From positions 1 through 25,700 of IMG/VR virus record IMGVR_UViG_3300029448_000384: a DNA stretch of 25,700 bases; one strand, given 5' to 3'. Positions within the stretch are counted from its first letter, which is position 1; every line of letters begins with the position of its first letter. Of this stretch, positions 20,197-25,700 are shown in pieces. This DNA comes from a virus. A program made the position numbers and the translations under genes. A model generated the notes under the pieces. That model ran no database searches. It was not told where the DNA came from and was given only the letters and a program-made list of their open reading frames with translations.

Positions 20197-20204
20197 AATC
20201 TATA

Positions 20205-20588
20205 TTATTTCTTTTTAAATTCTTCTGATTCGTCTTCTCCAAATACACCCAGCTCATAGAATCCAGTTAGCTTTAAGACTACACGGCTCATTGCTCTTTT
20301 CTCCGCCATTTCTAAAACATACCAGCTATTGCAATTACCATCTTTGAAACCGCCCTTTAAAGCAGAGCCAAAAGTTTCAATAGTTATTTCGTCTTTAACT
20401 CCTGTCGCTTTAACAGCAGCAAAATCAGACTCACACTTTATACACTCATACCAAATCTTTATGTTTTCCATTGCTTGAATCTTCTCTATTCCTGACCGTG
20501 TTATAATTACGTAGTGCTGATGTTTAAATACATCATCTTTTTCTAAACCGTAATGCAAATACTTTTCTTTAATTTTTTCTGTTTTCAT
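20205..20588 (-). CDS. Candidate single-strand annealing protein (ERF/Rad52-like)
   Basis: This 127-residue protein has HQHYVIITRSGIEKIQAMEN (about 23-42), a region of strands, and NSWYVLEMAEKRAMSRVVLK followed by LTGFYELGVFGEDE. From memory, the 'AEKRAxSRxVLKLxGxYxLGVxGEDE' pattern occurs in phage proteins placed beside SSB, possibly short annealing proteins. The next gene being ssb fits. The family assignment is tentative. Its ATG overlaps the upstream stop (ATGA). Confidence 0.55.
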   Translation of the reverse strand: MKTEKIKEKYLHYGLEKDDVFKHQHYVIITRSGIEKIQAMENIKIWYECIKCESDFAAVKATGVKDEITIETFGSALKGGFKDGNCNSWYVLEMAEKRAMSRVVLKLTGFYELGVFGEDESEEFKKK

Positions 20589-20869
20589 ATCGTTGTTATT
20601 AGCGCTTTGTTATTATTCATTTTATTATACTTCTCTTTATAAACTTTTAACATCTCTTCATTTTCATAATCATACACTTCGTCTAAATTAAGTCCTGTTA
20701 ATTCAATGTAATCATCTAATGCCTTGTCTATTTGTTCTCTAGTTCCAAATATCTTTATACTAGGCTCTACTCTTTTAAGGTCTGTAAACCATCCTTCTGG
20801 TGAGTAGTTTTCAATTGTTTTATATACTCCATTATTATAGAAGTAAAAAGATTCGCATATTAACTCCAT
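20585..20869 (-). CDS. Hypothetical early protein, 94 residues
   Basis: The protein is unrecognised, with an aromatic beta-type start (ESFYFYNNGVYKTIENYSPE), a middle that resembles a ferredoxin-like alpha/beta segment (IKIFGTREQIDKALDDYIEL), and an acidic to basic end. It is coupled with its neighbours: its ATG lies ten bases inside the end of the previous gene, and its stop overlaps the next ATG. Function unknown. Confidence 0.6.
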   Translation of the reverse strand: MELICESFYFYNNGVYKTIENYSPEGWFTDLKRVEPSIKIFGTREQIDKALDDYIELTGLNLDEVYDYENEEMLKVYKEKYNKMNNNKALITTI

Positions 20870-21111
20870 ACTGTGTTGTCTTTAAAGTTATAATATTCAG
20901 TTTTAATCTTAACAAATAAATCAATTACTTGTTCGTCTATTGACTTGTGTAATAAAAACTGTTGGTGCTCTTTTTCTATATTCTTTAGTAATGAAAATAA
21001 ACCATCATTTACTTTATTCAACCATAATGGGTTCTCGTTTAACACATCTAATATAGATATAACAGCTTCGTCTTTGTTTGTTGCTTCTTTCATTTTGTAG
21101 TTCGTGTACAT
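20860..21111 (-). CDS. First early gene, 83 residues, unknown
   Basis: This small helical, acidic protein (MYTNYKMKEATNKDEAVISI start) is unrecognised. It is the first gene after the early promoter, a place where phages often carry host-takeover or immunity-blocking genes. That is context only. A second ATG at codon 7 is an alternative start. Confidence 0.6.
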   Translation of the reverse strand: MYTNYKMKEATNKDEAVISILDVLNENPLWLNKVNDGLFSLLKNIEKEHQQFLLHKSIDEQVIDLFVKIKTEYYNFKDNTVWS

Positions 21112-21138
21112 TTTCTTTTTTTATTGATTAATATGGTA

Positions 21139-21172
21139 CAAAAGTAAAAAGAAATTTTAGTTATTAACAGAA
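21139..21172 (-). promoter_or_regulatory. Early promoter, Bacteroidetes type
   Basis: The minus strand shows TTCTG (21172-21168), a 21-base spacer and the -7 box TACTTTTG (21146-21139), matching TAnnTTTG. Transcription would start near 21132, about 20 bases before the first early gene. A second box, TAACTTTG (21187-21180), lies upstream but lacks a TTG at the right distance. Confidence 0.55.
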
Positions 21173-21230
21173 TTACTTACAAAGTTATTAACAATTTAAG
21201 TGTTAAAAAGGGTTTTACTAGGGGAAAGTT

Positions 21231-21308
21231 TTATACAGTAATTAATAAAACTAATAAAATAATAAGGAAATAAAGTGTGTAAATTTGCCAGCTAAGGTCT
21301 TTGTCCAT
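21231..21308 (-). CDS. 25-residue membrane micro-ORF
   Basis: The peptide starts MDKDLSWQIYTLYFLII and continues as a Leu/Val/Ile membrane segment to its end. Its ATG overlaps the metallophosphoesterase stop (TAATG at 21310-21306). It is the last ORF of the lysis block, before the early promoter. A membrane-active or regulatory lysis role is possible. Confidence 0.5.
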   Translation of the reverse strand: MDKDLSWQIYTLYFLIILLVLLITV

Positions 21309-22045
21309 TATAGTGGCATTAATAGGTTCAAGGGTGTCTTCCCATTGTTTAAGATAACAGCACAACCAACTGCTGGTCTTTTTCCATATTTAGCGTATGC
21401 CATAGCATATGACTTATGATTAATCCCACACCCCACCTGAGTTCCAAAGACTCTAAAGTTTTTTCCAACATAATGTTCTGTATAGCATTGCGTATGTAAA
21501 TGCCCCTGTACCGTATTCATCATATCAGCACGACATTTAGTCCTAGCAGTACCGCCTTCACCATGAATATACTGTACATCATCTTGCTCAAATCTTTCTA
21601 CAAAATCCCAATTAGGAGTTCCTAAAACTTCTTTGTAAGACTTAATCCACTTAGAGGGTATTGCTGATGTCTGCGCTTTACGCATTATAATACGGTCGTG
21701 GTTGCCTATAATAACTTTAGTTCCAATATCATCAAAAGCATCATACCATTTAGATATTTTAGTAATAGCCAAATCAAGCTCTTCTAGGCCTCCCATCCCA
21801 TCCGCAGAGGTCTCATGGTAGCTGCTGTAATGATTGTCGATTATATCGCCTATAAAGACTGTCTGTGTACAGTTAAATGCTTCGTATTGCTCTAAGCACC
21901 AATCCAGGTAACCATCTAAGCAAAACGGTTCATGAAGGTCACCGATAACTAGAATATTTCTAGTCTCGGTTTCCCTCATTTTTTCTAACGCCACAATTTC
22001 ATGTGGTTTTAGTCTGTATCTATTATTTTTTTGAAGCATCTGCAA
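21308..22045 (-). CDS. Calcineurin-like metallophosphoesterase
   Basis: This 245-residue protein shows all key metal-binding motifs: GDLHEP (35-40), GDIIDNH (near 66), GNHDR (near 113) and GHLHTQ (near 180), preceded by HGEGG. Such enzymes cleave phosphodiesters or phosphomonoesters with two metal ions. Phage versions are often of unknown substrate; nucleotide, RNA or DNA ends are options. It overlaps the holin gene by 23 bases. Confidence 0.85.
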   Translation of the reverse strand: MQMLQKNNRYRLKPHEIVALEKMRETETRNILVIGDLHEPFCLDGYLDWCLEQYEAFNCTQTVFIGDIIDNHYSSYHETSADGMGGLEELDLAITKISKWYDAFDDIGTKVIIGNHDRIIMRKAQTSAIPSKWIKSYKEVLGTPNWDFVERFEQDDVQYIHGEGGTARTKCRADMMNTVQGHLHTQCYTEHYVGKNFRVFGTQVGCGINHKSYAMAYAKYGKRPAVGCAVILNNGKTPLNLLMPL

Positions 22046-22205
22046 TTCCCTGCCCTAAGACTAGTGTTAAAGCAGCATAAAAGATTTCTTGTGCAGTCTC
22101 AGGAGAAACTCCAAGTAGCGTAACGATTCCAGGAATTACAATAGAACCTACTGCGTACCAAAACTTTTTCGACTTTAATATAGCCGAGATTATCCATGTT
22201 TTCAT
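22023..22205 (-). CDS. Small holin
   Basis: This 60-residue protein has a basic start (KTWIISAILKSKKFWYAV), a hydrophobic stretch (GSIVIPGIVTLLGV), a short polar turn (SPETAQE), a second hydrophobic helix (IFYAALTLVLGQGIADASKK) and a basic end. That is the layout of small holins found next to endolysins in Bacteroidetes and marine phages. It follows the DUF5675 gene with a two-base gap. Confidence 0.7.
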   Translation of the reverse strand: MKTWIISAILKSKKFWYAVGSIVIPGIVTLLGVSPETAQEIFYAALTLVLGQGIADASKK

Positions 22206-22207
22206 AA

Positions 22208-22693
22208 TTATTTATTTTTGATTATTAAATTAATATTTGTGCCTCCCAAATTTATAATTTCTTTCATAAGTAAATCCATTGCTAAAGTTGAATTGTGAAC
22301 AATGTCTTGTTGAGTACCTTGTCCTACTAGGATACATCCTCTGGTGTCTTTAGCTGTATTGCCTCTGTGAAATAATATATATGATCGGTCTTTTACCTCT
22401 TGTACTAATAAATGTAGATAGTTTCTTGTTCCACTTTCTCTTGGGTATCTTAATCTTACCTTATATTGTCCTGCTGGAATGCAAGATATACTTCTTTGAT
22501 TGTCTTTGTAGGGTAGTTCTAAAGTATCACAAAACCTCTCTCCGTTCAAAAATAATTCACCGATAGTAGATTTATCAGTAAATGTATCCCTAATAATTAA
22601 AAGGTTTATGTAATTAGGTTTAGAGATAGGTGGTTTTATAGATTTTACACCCTTTAACTTCTGCAACAAGTTCTTGACGCACTTTAACATCAT
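22208..22693 (-). CDS. DUF5675 lysis-region protein (L,D-transpeptidase-like signature)
   Basis: This 161-residue protein has TIGELFLNGERFCDTLELPY (about 42-61), IPAGQYKVRLRYPRESG and ILFHRGNTAKDTRGCILVG (about 110-128). This layout is typical of DUF5675. The His-x-Gly-Asn followed by Arg-Gly-Cys recalls the catalytic His and Cys of L,D-transpeptidase (YkuD) enzymes. It lies directly before a holin, so a cell-wall role is likely. No signal peptide is obvious; the N-terminus is basic and amphipathic. Confidence 0.7.
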   Translation of the reverse strand: MMLKCVKNLLQKLKGVKSIKPPISKPNYINLLIIRDTFTDKSTIGELFLNGERFCDTLELPYKDNQRSISCIPAGQYKVRLRYPRESGTRNYLHLLVQEVKDRSYILFHRGNTAKDTRGCILVGQGTQQDIVHNSTLAMDLLMKEIINLGGTNINLIIKNK

Positions 22694-22748
22694 TCTCTTT
22701 GTTTTTGTTATACTTAGGATTTGTGCTATTTAATTTTGTCTTTTTCAT
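22620..22748 (-). CDS. 42-residue micro-ORF, basic
   Basis: The ORF starts MKKTKLNSTNPKYNKNKEND. It is ATGA-coupled to the preceding 31-residue ORF and overlaps the DUF5675 gene by 74 bases. The composition is basic and Asn/Lys-rich, as expected also for chance AT-rich sequence, so coding is uncertain. Confidence 0.35.
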   Translation of the reverse strand: MKKTKLNSTNPKYNKNKENDVKVRQELVAEVKGCKIYKTTYL

Positions 22749-22840
22749 TTGCACCCTTTGAAACTACAATCACCACACCACTTAAGACAATACGTTTGCC
22801 CTGTTAATTTATATATAAGATTGCATATTAGTTTTTTCAT
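22745..22840 (-). CDS. 31-residue Cys-rich micro-ORF
   Basis: The ORF starts MKKLICNLIYKLTGQ and has Cys at 6, 18, 22, 25 and 30 (YCLKWCGDCSFKGCK). It is ATGA-coupled on both sides. Five Cys in 31 residues suggest a zinc knuckle or disulfide peptide. The Cys density supports a real gene. Confidence 0.5.
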   Translation of the reverse strand: MKKLICNLIYKLTGQTYCLKWCGDCSFKGCK

Positions 22841-22989
22841 TTCTTGAATTTTACGAATTTATAAATAGTAAAACTTATCGCTAGAATTAGTGAAATTAGC
22901 GTAAGGTATTCATTGCAGTCAGTAATACTGAACCCAATTGCTGATCCGTTAGCTAGTCCTACTTGTAGTGTGTCTCTTAGGTCGGTCAT
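22837..22989 (-). CDS. 50-residue membrane protein, holin-like
   Basis: The protein starts MTDLRDTLQVGLANGSAIGF, has one clear membrane segment at about 28-46 (YLTLISLILAISFTIYKF) and a basic end (VKFKK). This layout resembles short single-segment proteins from marine phage lysis regions. It overlaps the 40-residue ORF by 41 bases and the next ORF by four. It could be a second holin or an antiholin. Confidence 0.6.
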   Translation of the reverse strand: MTDLRDTLQVGLANGSAIGFSITDCNEYLTLISLILAISFTIYKFVKFKK

Positions 22990-23071
22990 TTTTATTTGTA
23001 TTAGGCTTTTTATCCAAGTAGGATTTAAGCTTAGTTATGTTTATTGATTTTGGTTTGTAGTATTTCTTCAT
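22949..23071 (-). CDS. 40-residue basic micro-ORF
   Basis: The ORF starts MKKYYKPKSINITKLKSYLD and ends with a Lys/Arg/Thr-rich tail. The ATG shares a base with the connector stop (TAATG at 23073-23069). It is strongly basic with no membrane segment. Function unknown. Confidence 0.45.
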   Translation of the reverse strand: MKKYYKPKSINITKLKSYLDKKPNTNKNDRPKRHTTSRTS

Positions 23072-23646
23072 TATGTTAAATCAGGAGTTAAAAAATCTCT
23101 CAATGTAAGTTTTGTTCCTTGATTCATTGGTCTTTCTAGGTTCATGCCATTATAATATGCATTGCTATCTGGAGAAACATCAGCCCCTGAATTAGTAGAG
23201 TATTCTGGAAAGCTTGACGTATTATTTCTAACATATTCAATCATTCTCTCGGTGTAATACTGAGCTGTATTAACAATCTCCTCTCGCAGATGTTGTGCTT
23301 CTTCAGTACTTAAAGCTGTTCCTGTTTCTGATGTTTTAGAGTATATGTTTCCATTTTCAATTTTAAAACGTAAAAAAGGAATGGCATGCCAAAAAGAATA
23401 GTTCACCAAAACAAAAGAGATATAGTCCTCTAGCAAAGTCTTGTAAGCTGCATTTGCTACATCACCTACTGTTCCTGCTGTAATTAGATCCTTTAGCTTC
23501 TGAGTTAAATCAGTGCCCAATTTAGTTTCAATATATAATTTTTGACTCTGTAAAATATAAGGGCGCAAGAGCGTTGGATCGCAATTCAGATTGATTGCGC
23601 TTAAATCTTTTAATTTTTGTTCTGATATAAATAGTACGTATGCCAT
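23071..23646 (-). CDS. Head-tail connector protein (DUF6712-like)
   Basis: This 191-residue helical protein starts MAYVLFISEQKLKDLSAINL and contains RPYILQSQKLYIETKLGTDL (about 28-47), a DYISFVLVNYSFWHAIPFLR segment and EEIVNTAQYYTERMIEYVRN. This resembles the adaptor or head-completion proteins of Bacteroidetes phages, which sit below the portal. It follows the portal gene after five bases, the usual place for a connector. Confidence 0.65.
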   Translation of the reverse strand: MAYVLFISEQKLKDLSAINLNCDPTLLRPYILQSQKLYIETKLGTDLTQKLKDLITAGTVGDVANAAYKTLLEDYISFVLVNYSFWHAIPFLRFKIENGNIYSKTSETGTALSTEEAQHLREEIVNTAQYYTERMIEYVRNNTSSFPEYSTNSGADVSPDSNAYYNGMNLERPMNQGTKLTLRDFLTPDLT

Positions 23647-23651
23647 AATTA

Positions 23652-25640
23652 TTATTCTAAAAATCCTTCATTCTTCATAGTCTTAGGCGCTCTCGCAACT
23701 AGACTGTCATTTCTTTTAATTGTAAAACCTTCACTTCTAGCTTTTGTAGCAGTTATAATTTTATCAGTTGTTATATTGTCTGGATAAACTACAAATCCTT
23801 CGTCGCTTGCAGGCGCTTGGAAGATCCTACGTTTCCAGTAGTGATGGCAGTTGCCGCCTCCCTTAAAAAGCCAGCAACTATACGTTGCAGCTCCTCTAGG
23901 TCCCCATCCTGGATTTACAGGTATTGTTGACATTCTTAAAATATCCTCCTTCCTGTAAACTTTTTTTGTCGCCATCATAAGCTTGCAAAAGCTTCTTGTT
24001 TCTCCTTCTTGACTTAAAGAGTTATTTCTAGTGTAAACATATCTAACTTTAAAGAACTCATCTCCTGCTTTATTAAGACCATCCTGTTCACTTCTTACAT
24101 TTGGATTAGCTCTACCAGTTCTAACAAAATCAAATTTTTCACTTGCAACTTTATTTAATTCTTTTTCAAAATCGAAGTCTTGATGTTCTCCATCTACTAT
24201 TTCATCATCTATCATCTCCCATCCTTCTGGCATATCTTCGCCATACTCTTCAATAAATTTAGAAAGCTCCGTAGCTTCTTCATGCCCTTCACACGCCATA
24301 TAAGCCGTTCTCCCTTCATATTCATGCTCATGGTACCCCTCGCACCCCACGGTCTTTGCATGCGCCTCAGCCTCTTCTATTGTGCTAAAAACAGGCTTTC
24401 CATCAATCATACCCACCTTACTAAAATCTTCCCTTACTTCAACGTCTAATGGTTTAAGCCCCATCTCCTCTCTCAATTCATCTTCTGTAAGAATTCCTTT
24501 TAAGTCTTCTGACGTAAATTCTAATGTGATTGGTTTTAACTGTACAAATTCAACAGGTAAATCCATATCGTTTACTGAGAATATAGTTTGTAAAGTATTT
24601 TTGATATTTAGTTGGAACGGAATAATCACAGTATTGAGATAAAAATTAAAGGCTGAATTAAGTTCGTCAACATTTGATCCTAATCCTGTGTCGTTTTTAA
24701 TACCCATTAGCATAGGGCTTGTTACACGATGCCCTGTAAGGATGTTTTGAACAAGTAGTTCTTGGAGTGCTAAATATTGTTTATCTGCGTCAGAAACGCT
24801 TATAGGCGTTATCTCAGGCGTTCTAGTACGGTCTTCTGAGAAACTTAAAATAAATTTACCACTATTGGAAGCCCCCGTGAATTTTTCAGTAAGACTTCTT
24901 TCTATTTGCATTCTCTCTTCCTGCGTTGGGATTCCATTTGCGAAACTCACAAAGTATGAGCCACTAAATCCGTTCTCTATATTGTTGAGATGAAACTCTG
25001 CAACTTTTTGATCTACTAAAGCCCAGTTGTTTGCAGCAACATAATCTGGCGTATGGTATATGTCCATATTAGGACTATAAGAACCTGCGTATAATAATTG
25101 ACTTGTTGCTGTTCTATCGTTTCTATTAAAAGCTGAAATAGGATAAGGCTTGTGTGTTCTTGTATTTGCCCAATCAGCACTTATAAAATATGTATCTACT
25201 TGCCCCATCTCATTAGGTCTTCCTGCTCTTACTCTTTCAACAGGCACGTGGTAAACCTCAGAGATTTGCGTTCTTTCACGATTCCAAATAATGTGTAAAG
25301 CATACGCCCCTTGTAACTTAAAGTCAAAAGCAACCTTTTTAATTACTTGATGTAAAGATTCTTTAGAGTTTGCACTTCTTAAAAACTTCTTTAATCTTAC
25401 GTAAGCGTCTAAATTAGTATCTTCATCAGAAGCGATTAGGTCTTTGCCACCGATCATTTCCGCAGTAGCGTTTACGATCGCAGCGTGAGTTGAAGAATTA
25501 TAATAAAGATCAATAAGAAATTGCGGATATAAATTTTTCCAGTTTTCAGTTCCGTATTCTACATAGTCTTTACCTCTTGCCTCTTGCACTACTGGAGCTG
25601 TTGCTGTTTCGAGATTAATTGAGATGATATTGTCTTTCAT
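23652..25640 (-). CDS. Portal protein with long C-terminal extension
   Basis: This 662-residue protein forms the DNA entry ring of the head. The portal core covers about residues 1-400: WKNLYPQFLIDLYYNSSTHA, YHVPVERVRAGRPNEMGQVD, LQELLVQNILTGHRVTSPML followed by GIKNDTGLGSNVDELN, and ELREEMGLKPLD. Beyond 400 it carries an acidic region with a short Cys/His cluster (GCEGYHEHEYEGRTAYMACE), then a C-terminal domain (about 545-662) with RSFCKLMMATKKVYRKEDIL, NPGWGPRGAATYSCWLFKGG and NCHHYW. The extension is probably an extra domain exposed inside the head; its role is unknown. The gene starts 11 bases after the end of the ORF from the right edge. Confidence 0.85.
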   Translation of the reverse strand: MKDNIISINLETATAPVVQEARGKDYVEYGTENWKNLYPQFLIDLYYNSSTHAAIVNATAEMIGGKDLIASDEDTNLDAYVRLKKFLRSANSKESLHQVIKKVAFDFKLQGAYALHIIWNRERTQISEVYHVPVERVRAGRPNEMGQVDTYFISADWANTRTHKPYPISAFNRNDRTATSQLLYAGSYSPNMDIYHTPDYVAANNWALVDQKVAEFHLNNIENGFSGSYFVSFANGIPTQEERMQIERSLTEKFTGASNSGKFILSFSEDRTRTPEITPISVSDADKQYLALQELLVQNILTGHRVTSPMLMGIKNDTGLGSNVDELNSAFNFYLNTVIIPFQLNIKNTLQTIFSVNDMDLPVEFVQLKPITLEFTSEDLKGILTEDELREEMGLKPLDVEVREDFSKVGMIDGKPVFSTIEEAEAHAKTVGCEGYHEHEYEGRTAYMACEGHEEATELSKFIEEYGEDMPEGWEMIDDEIVDGEHQDFDFEKELNKVASEKFDFVRTGRANPNVRSEQDGLNKAGDEFFKVRYVYTRNNSLSQEGETRSFCKLMMATKKVYRKEDILRMSTIPVNPGWGPRGAATYSCWLFKGGGNCHHYWKRRIFQAPASDEGFVVYPDNITTDKIITATKARSEGFTIKRNDSLVARAPKTMKNEGFLE

Positions 25641-25651
25641 GTTTTTTTATT

Positions 25652-25700
25652 TTATAAACTTGCTAGTCTTTCGGTAACATTAGCTCTTAGCGCTGCGCTT
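25652..25700 (-). CDS. C-terminal end of a virion gene (probable continuation of the gene at 410)
   Basis: The minus strand is open from the right edge to TAA at 25654-25652, encoding SAALRANVTERLASL. The other two frames contain early stops. Joined with the two leftover bases at the left edge it gives DKASAALRANVTERLASL in perfect frame. It ends 11 bases before the portal ATG. The join is an inference that assumes a circular sequence. Confidence 0.6.
   Translation of the reverse strand, partial: SAALRANVTERLASL

Noticed and set aside
21240-21280. A plus-strand TAAATTTG box near 21271
   Set aside because: No TTG lies at the right distance and no terminator or ORF follows on the plus strand.
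1-25700. Integrase, repressor, tRNA genes, CRISPR arrays or insertion sequences
   Set aside because: Looked for by eye on both strands; no tyrosine or serine recombinase, cloverleaf-type sequence, regular direct repeats or transposase was seen.
1-25700. Direct terminal repeats at the two window edges
   Set aside because: The first and last tens of bases share no repeat; the case for circularity rests on the reading frame only.

Overview
The window looks like the complete, or almost complete, genome of a small tailed phage (siphovirus-like) infecting a member of the Bacteroidetes, probably a marine Flavobacteriia-type host. Evidence for the host group: the DNA is strongly AT-rich; start codons are preceded by A-rich stretches rather than Shine-Dalgarno sequences; the few classical promoter candidates match the Bacteroidetes pattern TTG...TAnnTTTG; and several proteins (DUF3127-type SSB, DUF5675 lysis protein, DUF6712-like connector) are typical of phages of that phylum. 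No integrase, repressor, tRNA or CRISPR was seen, so a virulent lifestyle is likely but not proven. All protein genes lie on the minus strand, so transcription runs from high to low coordinates.

Layout in transcription order. (1) 25640-23071: portal and a head-tail connector. (2) 23071-21231: lysis region, with four tiny overlapping ORFs (one a membrane protein), a DUF5675 protein with an L,D-transpeptidase-like His/Cys signature, a small holin, a metallophosphoesterase and a 25-residue membrane peptide. (3) 21111-14745: early region behind a TAnnTTTG promoter, with an annealing-protein candidate, SSB, a DnaA domain IV-like protein, a HTH replication protein, NinG, a sigma-like factor, DUF3310, zinc-ribbon proteins and a NinB-like protein. 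(4) 14701-13252: terminase small and large subunits. (5) 13112-3583: tail assembly chaperone, neck and tail completion proteins, baseplate/tail-tip proteins, a receptor-binding candidate and the tape measure. (6) 3546-527: head protease, scaffold, major capsid protein and probable tail tube. (7) 410-1: a virion gene cut by the left edge. Its frame continues exactly into the right edge (25700-25652) and stops 11 bases before the portal ATG, which suggests that the sequence closes into a circle of about 25.7 kb.

Regulation. Five copies of a near-palindromic element (core TATTATATAATA, followed on the plus strand by GAA or similar) sit in the gaps just before late transcription units: terS, the chaperone, the protease, the scaffold and the gene at 410. 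A factor-independent terminator at 460-493 lies directly upstream of one copy. These look like late promoters or another shared control element, and the phage encodes a sigma-like protein that could read them.

Main discoveries. A U9 slippery run near the end of the chaperone gene opens a -1 frame that fuses it to a second domain (gpG/gpGT-type programmed frameshift). A promoter plus terminator on the plus strand, between terL and the chaperone, predicts the only plus-strand transcript, a small RNA of about 86 nt. TerL has no ATG upstream of its Walker A motif. Nine very short ORFs, several with single membrane segments, fill nearly every gap by TAATG, TGATG or ATGA coupling.
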